This document shows, piece after piece, positions 27,255 through 35,169 of a stretch of DNA of 64,000 bases. Both the position numbers and the translations under genes were made by a program. A model generated the notes under the pieces. It did not search any database. It was given only the letters and a program-made list of their open reading frames with translations, and was not told the origin of the DNA. This stretch comes from Cupriavidus sp. BIS7 (GTDB taxonomy: Bacteria; Pseudomonadota; Gammaproteobacteria; Burkholderiales; Burkholderiaceae). Numbering within the stretch: the stretch's first letter is position 1; the number at the start of each line of letters is the position of its first letter. The stretch lies in NCBI RefSeq assembly GCF_000292345.1, contig NZ_ALOU01000042.1:1-64000 (forward strand), in the 5' to 3' direction.

Positions 27255-27545
27255 CGCGAAAGCCTCGTCGAAGCGGTGCGGACTTTCAACGTAGTCGATA
27301 GTCCGGCGCGTGCACAGCCCCGCCATGCCATGCGCATGCGAAGCGGCACTTGCGGTCCTCAACTTCATCCATTTGGACGATGGTCCCAGACCAGATATGC
27401 AGCCTTTCCAGCACTGATTTGAATTCTTTCGATTCGTGCAGCGGACGCATATATGACGCATGGAATACGGCTACATTTTGTGCTTGCAGTACCGCCTGCT
27501 GCAGGGAGGCCTGCCGCGGCGTCACAACAACCTGAGGAGACCCCT

Positions 27546-27863
27546 ATGAGCCATCGTCTAGCCGCTACCGGCGCAGCAATTGCGCTGCTGTTGATGTCTG
27601 CAACCGCAGGCGCACAGCCGCAGGAGCCCATGAATGCGCAGGAAGCCAAGGCGAAGTTCACCGAGAAGTTCAATGCGGCGGATGCGGACCACGACGGCAA
27701 GCTGACCCGCCAGGAGGCCGAGGCCGGCATGCCGAACGTGGCGAAGGACTTCGACAAGATCGACGCGAAGAAGAAGGGCTTCGTCACGCAGAAGCAGATC
27801 GGCGCCTACTACGCGGCCAAGGCCAAGCAGCATCGGGCCCAGGACCCGGGCAACCTGAACTGA
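27546..27863 (+). CDS. Periplasmic EF-hand calcium-binding protein
   Basis: A 105-residue exported protein: signal peptide ending TAGAQ, then one canonical EF-hand loop at residues 46-57 (D46, D48, D50, G51, E57) and a degenerate second one (KIDAKKKGFVTQ) lacking the acidic ligands. GGAG lies ten bases before ATG 27546. Calcium-dependent function is inferred from the loop. A hairpin terminator follows. Confidence 0.85.
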   Translation: MSHRLAATGAAIALLLMSATAGAQPQEPMNAQEAKAKFTEKFNAADADHDGKLTRQEAEAGMPNVAKDFDKIDAKKKGFVTQKQIGAYYAAKAKQHRAQDPGNLN

Positions 27864-27882
27864 CCTGTCATCCTCAAGCCGG

Positions 27883-27910
27883 CAAGGTGGCCGCCAATGG
27901 CGCCACCTTG
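27883..27910 (+). terminator. Hairpin terminator candidate after the EF-hand gene
   Basis: CAAGGTGGC at 27883-27891 pairs with GCCACCTTG at 27902-27910, with a ten-base loop. It starts 19 bases after the stop codon. There is no T-run. Confidence 0.5.
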
Positions 27911-27982
27911 AACCGCTTGCCGGACTTCCGCACCCCTCATCGCTCCATCATCCTTCGGGCACATGCCGGGCCCGTACCGCGT

Positions 27983-28001
27983 GATAATATTCGCGCGCGA
28001 A
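27983..28001 (+). promoter_or_regulatory. MarR promoter and candidate autoregulatory operator
   Basis: A GATAAT-type -10 hexamer (27983-27988) is followed immediately by the palindrome TTCGCGCGCGAA (27990-28001). The same TTCGC-NN-GCGAA pattern recurs upstream of the convergent enoyl-CoA hydratase. A repressor here would block its own promoter. Confidence 0.55.
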
Positions 28002-28022
28002 CTAAATCGGGATGGTGCCTCC

Positions 28023-28466
28023 TTGAAACATCGACTCGTCTATCTCTTGAACGTCGGGCAGCGTCGCCTGCTCCGATGGACGCAGGCGCGTACCACCGCC
28101 GGCGGCGTCACGGCATCGCAGTCGGGCGTGCTGTTCTATCTTGGCAAGAACGATGGCGCACTGATGAGTGAAGCGGGCGCGGCGCTGGATCTTGGCGCCC
28201 CCGGCATGAGCGGCCTTGCCGATCGCATGGAACGCGCGGGGCTGCTGGAGCGCGGTCTGGACGAAAACGACCGCCGCGCCTCCAGGCTTTGGCTGACCGA
28301 TGCAGGCCGCGTGGCGCTCAAGCGTTCCAAGGCCAACCTGACCGAACTGAATGCCAAGCTGACGGAAGGATTCACGCCGTCGGAGATCGACGTGGTGGCG
28401 CGCTGGCTGACCAGCTTGCAGCAGAAATTCCCGGTCACCGAAGGCGACCGGGACGATCGCGACTAA
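28023..28466 (+). CDS. MarR-family regulator
   Basis: The 147-residue winged-helix protein has the recognition region ALMSEAGAALDLGAPGMSGLADRMERAGLLE and the wing DENDRRASRLWLTDAGR, both typical of MarR repressors of aromatic or fatty-acid genes. TTG 28023 is chosen because the operator and -10 lie just upstream, inside the longer frame that begins at 27963. The convergent gene is an enoyl-CoA hydratase, whose promoter has two copies of the same palindrome, so it probably responds to an acyl- or aryl-CoA. Confidence 0.85.
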   Translation: MKHRLVYLLNVGQRRLLRWTQARTTAGGVTASQSGVLFYLGKNDGALMSEAGAALDLGAPGMSGLADRMERAGLLERGLDENDRRASRLWLTDAGRVALKRSKANLTELNAKLTEGFTPSEIDVVARWLTSLQQKFPVTEGDRDDRD

Positions 28467-28479
28467 TAGGGGTGATCCA

Positions 28480-28507
28480 GGCTGACACCCCGCAAGGGGC
28501 ATCAGCC
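28480..28507. terminator. Bidirectional hairpin candidate
   Basis: GGCTGACACCCC pairs with GGGGCATCAGCC around a GCAA tetraloop, with two non-Watson-Crick positions. It lies between the ends of the convergent MarR and hydratase genes and lacks a strong T-run. Confidence 0.5.
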
Positions 28508-28520
28508 ATCGGCACGTCTC

Positions 28521-28547
28521 GCGCTATTCGCGCTATTCGCGTTATTG
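28521..28547. repeat. Three 9-bp tandem units at the hydratase stop
   Basis: GCGCTATTC occurs twice and is followed by a variant GCGTTATTG. The last unit covers the hydratase stop codon, so the array is mostly in the untranslated 3' end. Confidence 0.6.
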
Positions 28548-29318
28548 CCTGGTGATCCTGCTGAAGTCTGGCTGGCGCTTCTGGGCGAACGCCATGAACG
28601 CTTCCTTTGCCTCGGCGCTGGACAGCCGTTCCATGAAGGTGGCGCTCTCCGTATCCATCTGCGCCACCAGCTTCTCCGCGTCCCGCATCAGCCGCTTCAT
28701 CGCGATTAAAGACCCCTGCGGCTTCGTGGCGAGCTTATCCGCAATGCGTCGTGCTTCCGCACGCAGTTGCGCGCCAGCGACGGCCTTGTTCGCGATGCCC
28801 CACATCACGGCATTGCCCGCGGGGACGGGCTCTCCGAGCGAGAACATCTCGAATGCGCGGGCGTGCCCGATTCTCAGCGGCAGCAGGTAGCTCGACGCGG
28901 CCTCGGGCACGAGCGCCAGATTCACGAACGGCGTAATCAACTGCGCATCGTCGGCCACGATCACGTAGTCGCAGTGCAGCAGCATGGTCGTCCCTACGCC
29001 GACGGCCTTGCCTTGCACGGCAGCCACGATCGGCACGGTTGCATTCGCCAGCGCGTGCAGGAACCGCACGACGTGACGCTCCGCTGGCGCATTGCCCATC
29101 GCCTGCGCGGCGAATTCGCCAACGTCGTTGCCTGCGGTGAAGGTATCGCCATCCGCCTGTACCAGCACCACGCGGATATCGCCATTCGTGGATGCGCTCT
29201 CGATGGCGTCCGCCAGGGCGCCATACATCTCGTTGGACAGGGCATTTTTCTTGTCCGCTCGCGAAAGCGTGAGCGTCAGTACGCCACCTGCAAGTTCAGT
29301 ATTGATTTCCGGGATCAC
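28542..29318 (-). CDS. Enoyl-CoA hydratase/isomerase family protein
   Basis: A 258-residue crotonase-fold enzyme acting on acyl-CoA thioesters. The oxyanion-hole segments are ADGDTFTAGNDVGEF (residues 55-69) and AVQGKAVGVGTTMLLHCDYV (100-120). The position of one catalytic glutamate is kept in LVPEAASSYLLP, while the other is not obvious, so it may be an isomerase and not a classic hydratase. It starts at GTG 29318 with GGAGA upstream, under two MarR-type palindromes. Confidence 0.88.
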   Translation of the reverse strand: MIPEINTELAGGVLTLTLSRADKKNALSNEMYGALADAIESASTNGDIRVVLVQADGDTFTAGNDVGEFAAQAMGNAPAERHVVRFLHALANATVPIVAAVQGKAVGVGTTMLLHCDYVIVADDAQLITPFVNLALVPEAASSYLLPLRIGHARAFEMFSLGEPVPAGNAVMWGIANKAVAGAQLRAEARRIADKLATKPQGSLIAMKRLMRDAEKLVAQMDTESATFMERLSSAEAKEAFMAFAQKRQPDFSRITRQ

Positions 29319-29400
29319 GGCTGTGTCTCCTGAGTCGACGGGGGCGCCGCCGCTGTCCCGCCTCAGGCGGAACGGTGACGGCTTGCACGCGAGGATTAAA

Positions 29401-29434
29401 TTCGCATGCGAAGTATATATGCTTCGCGTGCGAA
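29401..29434. promoter_or_regulatory. Twin MarR-type operators upstream of the hydratase
   Basis: TTCGCATGCGAA (29401-29412) and TTCGCGTGCGAA (29423-29434) are centred 22 bases apart, on one face of the helix, separated by the A+T-rich GTATATATGC. They match the palindrome in front of the MarR gene. A shorter relative TTCGCGCGAA lies at 29486-29495. The rest of the 332-base gap (29319-29650) holds no gene. Confidence 0.65.
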
Positions 29435-29650
29435 GTAAAGCGAGGACCCTGCGGCGGAGCCCTGCAAGTGCAGGCCTGTCCGCGTTTCGCGCGAACGAAT
29501 GACGCGCGAGCCATCCGCAATCTCCCCATGAGGGTTTGTTCCAACTGTTCGCCGCGTCGGCGTTGCAGTCTACTGAGCCCAGGTTGTGCAGTGTGGCCGG
29601 GTGACGCGCAGCGTCTCCCGGGGTTTGGAAACCTTCCTGGAGACAACACC

Positions 29651-29764
29651 ATGGTGACCAAGCAGGACGATGCCTTCATTCTGAGAAACCTGATTGCGCT
29701 GGCCGCGGTGGAAACACTGGGTGGCGCCATTGCACTGGGACTGGTCTTCAACTTCCTGACCTGA
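29651..29764 (+). CDS. 37-residue membrane peptide
   Basis: A short frame begins MVTKQDDAFILRNLIALAAV and then forms one clear membrane helix (ETLGGAIALGLVFNFL). GGAGA sits ten bases before ATG 29651. It may be a real small membrane protein. No family recognised; support is only the ribosome-binding site and the hydrophobic helix. Confidence 0.45.
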   Translation: MVTKQDDAFILRNLIALAAVETLGGAIALGLVFNFLT

Positions 29765-29942
29765 TCTGATTTTCCGGCCCCGGGGCCGCCGCGAGCGTTG
29801 CCGCGCCGGTCCCGGCCACCGCTTTCCTTCCCGCTTTTCCTGCCTGATTGCCGACTGATTCCCCCGCCAGCAGGTTTGCTGGCCCGCCACTACAATGGCG
29901 CATCGCCCGGCAAGGCTACCGGGTCTGACCTGGGAGTCGATG

Positions 29943-30866
29943 ATGCGCATTCTGGTAGTTGGGGTGGGTGCTACGGGCGGTTATTTCGGCGCGCGGCTGT
30001 TGCAGGCCGGGCGGGACGTGACATTCCTGGTGCGTCCGCGCCGCGCCGCACAATTGGCCGAACATGGCCTGCGGGTCAAGAGCCCGCACGGCGACCTGCA
30101 TTTCCCCAATCCCCCGGTGGTGTTGTCCGAGCAGATTAGCCAGCCCTATGACGTGGTGCTGCTGAGTTGCAAGGCATACGATCTGGAAAGCGCCATGGAC
30201 GGTTTCGCGCCAGCCATGGGGCCGAACACCGTGGTCATCCCGTTGCTCAACGGCATGCAACATCTAGACAAGCTCGACGCGCGCTTCGGCGCCGGGCGGG
30301 TCATGGGCGGCCGCTGCCTGATCTCCAGCACGCTCGACGATCAAGGCACGATCCTTCATCTGTCCAGGTTCCACGTGCTGTCCTTCGGCGAGCGTCCTTC
30401 CGGAAGCAGTGAGCGCGCGCTGACATTGGCGGATGCATTCGGCAATGCCGGGTTCGACGTGCAGCGCAGCGACGCCATGCTGCAGGACATGTGGGAGAAA
30501 TGGCAGTTCCTGGCCACGCTGGCGTCGTCCACCTGCCTGATGCGGGCAACCATCGGCGATATCCTCGCGGCCCCGCGCGGGCGCGAGACCATCGCGGCGC
30601 TGCTCGACGAATGCACCGCCATCGCGGCCGGCAACGGCTACCCGCCCCGCGCGCCGGCGATGGAACAGGCCAGGGCCACGCTGTTTGCCGAAGGCTCGCC
30701 GCTGACGGCGTCGATGCTGCGTGACCTTGAGCGCGGCGCGGCCATCGAATCGGACCAGATCGTGGCGGACATGCTGGCCCGCCGCGGCCAGACCCCGGCC
30801 CCCACGCTGGAGATGGCGCTGACCAGCCTGAAGGCCTACGAAGCGCGCCGCGCGCGCGGCGGCTGA
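29943..30866 (+). CDS. Ketopantoate-reductase-like NADPH oxidoreductase
   Basis: A 307-residue protein of the PanE/ApbA fold: the N-terminal nucleotide-binding VGVGATGGYFGARLL, the conserved VLLSCKAYDLESA, then LLNGMQHLDKL, and the catalytic lysine helix WEKWQFLATLASSTCLMRA. GGGAG lies six bases before ATG 29943; the adjacent ATG 29940 is also in frame. A second family member is at 43161. Pantothenate synthesis or reduction of another 2-oxo acid are both possible. Confidence 0.85.
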   Translation: MRILVVGVGATGGYFGARLLQAGRDVTFLVRPRRAAQLAEHGLRVKSPHGDLHFPNPPVVLSEQISQPYDVVLLSCKAYDLESAMDGFAPAMGPNTVVIPLLNGMQHLDKLDARFGAGRVMGGRCLISSTLDDQGTILHLSRFHVLSFGERPSGSSERALTLADAFGNAGFDVQRSDAMLQDMWEKWQFLATLASSTCLMRATIGDILAAPRGRETIAALLDECTAIAAGNGYPPRAPAMEQARATLFAEGSPLTASMLRDLERGAAIESDQIVADMLARRGQTPAPTLEMALTSLKAYEARRARGG

Positions 30867-30873
30867 GGTCCGG

Positions 30874-30897
30874 GGCTTGCTGCAAAAGCGGCAAGCC
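30874..30897 (+). terminator. Hairpin terminator candidate
   Basis: GGCTTGCTGC (30874-30883) pairs with GCGGCAAGCC (30888-30897), with one G-T pair and an AAAA loop. It starts eight bases after the reductase stop. It has only a weak T-containing tail. Confidence 0.55.
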
Positions 30898-31011
30898 TGA
30901 TTCAAACAAAATCGATTGGGCTGAACGGGTTCGTTTACCTACACTCCGCTGATTACAAGCAGCGTCCGGCACTTGCCATGCCGGGCCGGATACAAACGGA
31001 GGAGGTCATCG

Positions 31012-32580
31012 ATGCAGAATTTCCTGTTCAAGGTGGGCCTTGCCACATTGGCGGCCTGCACCATGCTGGGCGCCGGCGCACAAACGACCGGCACAGAAAC
31101 GACCGGCGCTGGCGGCCTGCTGAACCAGCAGACCACGCTGCGCATCACTGCCGCGCAACTGTCTGCACTGCTCAATTCCACCAGCGATGGCCAGCAGCTT
31201 CTGCAGGTTGCGGGCATGCCCCAGTGCGACATTGAGATCGTGACGCTGCGGTACCGCACGGTGGGCGGTGCCGGTGAGTCGGCCAATGCCAGCGCCGCAC
31301 TGATGATTCCCGGCGGCAAGGCGTGCGGCGGGCCGCGTCCAACGCTGCTGTATGCGCACGGTACCACCGCATACAAGAAGTACAACCTTGCCGATATCAC
31401 GCAGACTGACCCACGCAATGGCGACGGCGCCTCGGAAGGCATCAGCGTCGCGGCGATGTACGCGGCCCAGGGCTATATCGTCGTAGCCAGCAACTATGCC
31501 GGATATGCGGGTTCGGATCTCGACTATCACCCCTACCTGAACGGCGCGCAGCAGTCGGCCGACATGGTGGCCTCGCTGCGGGCTGCCCGCGCCGCGCTGT
31601 ACGCGCCGGGAAGTGGCAGGACCGCGCAGGAGAACGGGAAGCTGTTCGTCACCGGATACTCGCAGGGCGGCTACGTGGCCATGGCCACGCACCGGCTGCT
31701 GCAGGCGTCGGGGATTCCTGTAACGGCATCCGCGCCGGGCTCGGGTCCGTATGCGCTGGCCGCGATGGGCGACGCGCTGGCGGCGGGCCAGGTTGGCATC
31801 GGCTCCACCGTATTTGCGGTGCTGGTCACCACGAGCTACCAGCGGTCCTACGGCAACCTGTATCGTCACCCGCCCGAGTTCTACGAGTCGGCCTATGCGC
31901 CGGGCATCGCCAGCCTGCTGCCGAGCATGAATTCGCTCGACAAGATCTTCGCGCAGGGCAAGCTGCCACCGACCCAGCTCTTCAACAGCACGCCGCCTGC
32001 CTTGCAATTCGCGTCGCTGACACCGCCCACGTCTCCGCCGCTGTCGCCGCCTGAACTGACGCCCGTGTTTGCGCTCGGCTTCGGCAAAGCAGACCTCGTC
32101 CGCAACGACTACCGGCTGGCCATGCTGGAGGATGCGTTGATCAATCCCGACGGTGCGTTTCCAGGCTCGACGGCAGCCATGGCGCCGGCCGCGCGGCCCA
32201 CTCAGCCGCTGCGCGTGGACTTCAAGGTCAACGACCTGCGCAACTGGCAGCCGCACGCACCCGTCCAGCTATGCGGCGGACATGACGATCCCACCGTGTT
32301 CTTCTTCAACGCTACCGTGCAGCAGGCGTACTGGAAGAATGCAAACGTACCGGCCGGGCTGACCAGCGTGCTCGATGTGGATGCGCCGATCGCCGGCCCG
32401 GGCGACCCCTACGCGGCACTCAAGCAGGGCTTTGCCCTGGCGAAGATGAACGTTGCCGCGCAGGCGGTGGCCGGGGGCGCGAACGATGGCGGTGCCTCGG
32501 CGGTCATCCAGGCTTACCACGGTACGCTGGTGGCACCGTTCTGCATGGTTGCTGCGCGCGCTTTCTTCGGGCAGTTCTAA
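31012..32580 (+). CDS. Secreted alpha/beta-hydrolase, fungal-type secretory lipase family
   Basis: A 522-residue exported hydrolase. The N-terminus has either a lipobox LAAC (Cys16) or a signal cleavage after GAGA. The nucleophile elbow is GYSQGG, and LLYAHGTTAYKKYN carries the oxyanion region; the late CGGHDDPTVF and VAAQAVAGGAN segments suit the acid and histidine regions. The LIP family acts on acylglycerols and esters. GGAGGAGG precedes ATG 31012. The convergent neighbour is an acyl-CoA synthetase, a possible downstream step. Confidence 0.8.
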   Translation: MQNFLFKVGLATLAACTMLGAGAQTTGTETTGAGGLLNQQTTLRITAAQLSALLNSTSDGQQLLQVAGMPQCDIEIVTLRYRTVGGAGESANASAALMIPGGKACGGPRPTLLYAHGTTAYKKYNLADITQTDPRNGDGASEGISVAAMYAAQGYIVVASNYAGYAGSDLDYHPYLNGAQQSADMVASLRAARAALYAPGSGRTAQENGKLFVTGYSQGGYVAMATHRLLQASGIPVTASAPGSGPYALAAMGDALAAGQVGIGSTVFAVLVTTSYQRSYGNLYRHPPEFYESAYAPGIASLLPSMNSLDKIFAQGKLPPTQLFNSTPPALQFASLTPPTSPPLSPPELTPVFALGFGKADLVRNDYRLAMLEDALINPDGAFPGSTAAMAPAARPTQPLRVDFKVNDLRNWQPHAPVQLCGGHDDPTVFFFNATVQQAYWKNANVPAGLTSVLDVDAPIAGPGDPYAALKQGFALAKMNVAAQAVAGGANDGGASAVIQAYHGTLVAPFCMVAARAFFGQF

Positions 32581-32585
32581 GCAGG

Positions 32586-32622
32586 CGCGGATACACGCGG
32601 ATAGACGCGGATAGGCGCGGAG
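32586..32622. repeat. 10-bp tandem repeats between convergent genes
   Basis: CGCGGATA-type units start at 32586, 32596, 32606 and 32616, the last one incomplete. They lie between the lipase-like and acyl-CoA synthetase genes, where a terminator would be expected; no good hairpin is visible. Confidence 0.6.
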
Positions 32623-32663
32623 CAGCGGCAAGCCGCCAGCTCCGCGCGTTCCGCTCAGACCAG

Positions 32664-34298
32664 TCAGACGTCGATCGCCGAATTCGACTTCACCTGCCGC
32701 CGCAGTTCGAACTTCTGGATCTTGCCGGTGGACGTCTTGGGCAGCGGCCCGAAGTAGACCGCCTTGGGCACCTTGAAGCTGGCCAGCAGCGTGCGGCAAT
32801 GCGCGATCAATTCCTCGGCGGTGACGCTCGCCCCCTCCTTCAGTTCGACGAACGCACAAGGCGTCTCGCCCCACTTGGCGTCCGGCTGCGCCACCACGGC
32901 AGCGGCCAGCACGGCAGGGTGGCGGTACAGCGCGTCTTCCACCTCGACGCTGGAGATATTCTCGCCACCCGAAATGATGATGTCCTTGCTGCGGTCCTTG
33001 ATCTTGATGTAGCCGTCCGGCATGCACACGCCAAGGTCGCCAGTGTGGAACCAGCCGCCGGCAAACGCTTCGCTCGTGGCCTTGTCGTTCTTCAGGTAGC
33101 CCTTCATGCAGATGTTGCCGCGGAACATGATCTCGCCGATAGTCTCGCCATCGCGCGGCACAGGCTCCATGGTGTCGGGATCGAGCACGGCGACGCCGGA
33201 CTGCAGGTGATAGCGCACGCCCTGGCGCGCTTTCAGCACCGCACGCTCTTCCTGCGACACGCTGCGCCAGTTGTCCTGTTCGGCGCAGACCGCGGCGGGG
33301 CCATAGACCTCGGTCAGGCCATAGACGTGGGACAGCTCGAAGCCCATCGCCTCCATCTGCGCCAGCACGGCCGCCGGTGGCGGGGCGCCGGCCACCATGC
33401 CGCGCACGGGGCCGCGCAGCCCCTCGCGCCATGACGCCGGAGCGTTGACCAGCGCCGTGTGGACGATCGGCGCGGCGCAGTAGTGCGTCACGCCTTCGTC
33501 GCGCATCAGGTCGAACACGAGCTTCGGCTCGAACTTGCGCAGGCAGACGTTCACGCCGGCACGCGCCGCAATGGTCCACGGGAAGCACCAGCCATTGCAA
33601 TGGAACATCGGCAGCGTCCACAGATAGACCGGATGCTTGGCCATGTCCCATTCGAGGATGTTCGAGATCGCGTTCATGGCCGCGCCGCGATGGTGATAGA
33701 CCACGCCCTTGGGGTCGCCCGTGGTACCCGACGTGTAGTTCAGCGCGATGGCATCCCATTCGTCGGCGGGCATCTGCCAGTCGAACTCGGGGTCTCCGCC
33801 GGCAAGGAAGCTCTCGTAGTCGGTATCGCCGAACGGCTCGGCGGCGGGCCCGAGCGCATCCTCGACGGCGATGACCTTGAGCCCGCGTACTTCGCGTGCC
33901 AGCTGACGGGCCGCGTCGGCAAACTCCGTGTCGGCCAGCAGTACCTTGGCTTCGCCATGACGCAGCATGAAGACGAGGTTGGCGGCGTCCAGGCGAATGT
34001 TCAGCGCGTTGAGCACGGCGCCGGCCATCGGCACGCCGAAATGCGCCTCCACCATCGCCGGGGTGTTGGGCAGCAGCGCCGCCACCGTGTCGCCCTTGCC
34101 GATGCCCGCACGGGCCAGCGCGCTGGCCAGGCGGCGGCAGCGGGCATAGGTGTCGCGCCAGTTCTGGCGTATCGGGCCATGCGCGATGGCCAGGCGGTCA
34201 CCGTAGACTTCGGCCGCGCGGGCGATGAAGTCGAGTGGCGTGATCGGTACGTAGTTGGCGCGGTTGCGGGCCAGCCCGGTGTCATAGTCGGTCGGCAT
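32664..34298 (-). CDS. Acyl-CoA synthetase (AMP-binding)
   Basis: A 544-residue adenylate-forming ligase that activates a fatty or aryl acid with ATP and CoA. The P-loop YTSGTTGDPKG is at residues 188-198, the central VYGLTEVYGP follows, then GWFHTGDLGV and the C-terminal GKIQKFELR with the catalytic lysine. The insertion VYHHRGAAMNA and overall length fit the medium/long-chain FadD-like group. It is divergent from a Crp/Fnr regulator, with a candidate box between. Confidence 0.92.
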   Translation of the reverse strand: MPTDYDTGLARNRANYVPITPLDFIARAAEVYGDRLAIAHGPIRQNWRDTYARCRRLASALARAGIGKGDTVAALLPNTPAMVEAHFGVPMAGAVLNALNIRLDAANLVFMLRHGEAKVLLADTEFADAARQLAREVRGLKVIAVEDALGPAAEPFGDTDYESFLAGGDPEFDWQMPADEWDAIALNYTSGTTGDPKGVVYHHRGAAMNAISNILEWDMAKHPVYLWTLPMFHCNGWCFPWTIAARAGVNVCLRKFEPKLVFDLMRDEGVTHYCAAPIVHTALVNAPASWREGLRGPVRGMVAGAPPPAAVLAQMEAMGFELSHVYGLTEVYGPAAVCAEQDNWRSVSQEERAVLKARQGVRYHLQSGVAVLDPDTMEPVPRDGETIGEIMFRGNICMKGYLKNDKATSEAFAGGWFHTGDLGVCMPDGYIKIKDRSKDIIISGGENISSVEVEDALYRHPAVLAAAVVAQPDAKWGETPCAFVELKEGASVTAEELIAHCRTLLASFKVPKAVYFGPLPKTSTGKIQKFELRRQVKSNSAIDV

Positions 34299-34316
34299 GG
34301 CGTGTCTCCTGTGTTG

Positions 34317-34453
34317 ATCCTTGAGGATTCGTCGAATGAGGTCCGGCGCACGCTATCATTGCGCCCACGGCAGACTCTGTCGCCCGGATGACAGAGCTGG
34401 CGCTTTCGGCGCGCGGCGGCCTCGCGAACGCGCCGAAAGTTGATATTCCTCAA
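34317..34453. promoter_or_regulatory. Divergent acyl-CoA synthetase/Crp gap with FNR-like box
   Basis: TTGATATTCCTCAA at 34440-34453 matches the FNR/Anr consensus TTGAT-N4-ATCAA at nine of ten specified bases, 14 bases before the regulator start. A palindrome ATCCTTGAGGAT is at 34317-34328 near the synthetase start. The two share a TCCTCAAG core on opposite strands, so one regulator might bind both. Confidence 0.5.
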
Positions 34454-34467
34454 GATCTTCCTCCACT

Positions 34468-35148
34468 GTGAACGCCCACGCCCTGTTAGCGCAACACGAC
34501 TGGTTCCGTGCCTTGTCCCCGGCACACCAGGAACTCGCCGCGTCCGAGACCGTGGTCCGCACCTATCCGGCGGGCGGCTACATTGCGCGGCGCGGCGAGT
34601 ACTCGCGCTACTGGATCGGCGTGGACGCGGGGCTCATCAAGCTCGCCGTGTACACGCCAGACGGGCGCGGCTGCACGTTCTCGGGCGTGCCGGCCGGCGG
34701 CTGGTGCGGGGAGGGCAGCGTCATCAAGCGCGAGGATCGGCGCTATGACGTGATAGCGATTCGCGAATCGCGCGTGCTGCTGGTGCCCGAGACGGTCTTC
34801 AACACGCTGCTGGCCGACAGCCTGCCGTTCGCCGGCTTCGTGGTGCGGCAGCTCAACGAGCGCATGGGGCAGTTCATCGCCACCGTGCAGAACGATCGTC
34901 TGCTTGGCGCCGATGCACGCGTGGCCCAGGCCATCGCACAGCTCTTTCATACGGCGCTGTACCCCAAGACCACCGAGGTGCTGGAGCTTTCGCAGGAGGA
35001 GATTGGCCTGCTGACGGGGCTGTCGCGGCAGCGGGTGAACCAGGCACTGCGGCGGCTGGAGGCGGGCGGCATGGTCAGACTGTCCTACCAGACCATCCAG
35101 GTGACCGACCTGGAGGGGTTGCGGCGATTCGGGCTGTCGGAACTGTAA
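34468..35148 (+). CDS. Crp/Fnr-family regulator
   Basis: The 226-residue protein has an N-terminal cyclic-nucleotide-binding-type barrel and a C-terminal winged helix with LSQEEIGLLTGLSRQRVNQALRRLE as recognition region. The four-cysteine iron-sulphur cluster of true FNR is absent, so the signal is unclear. GTG 34468 follows directly on the FNR-like box. Likely autoregulation and control of the divergent acyl-CoA synthetase (inference). Confidence 0.85.
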   Translation: MNAHALLAQHDWFRALSPAHQELAASETVVRTYPAGGYIARRGEYSRYWIGVDAGLIKLAVYTPDGRGCTFSGVPAGGWCGEGSVIKREDRRYDVIAIRESRVLLVPETVFNTLLADSLPFAGFVVRQLNERMGQFIATVQNDRLLGADARVAQAIAQLFHTALYPKTTEVLELSQEEIGLLTGLSRQRVNQALRRLEAGGMVRLSYQTIQVTDLEGLRRFGLSEL

Positions 35149-35169
35149 GGCTCGAAGCCCCAGGCGCTA

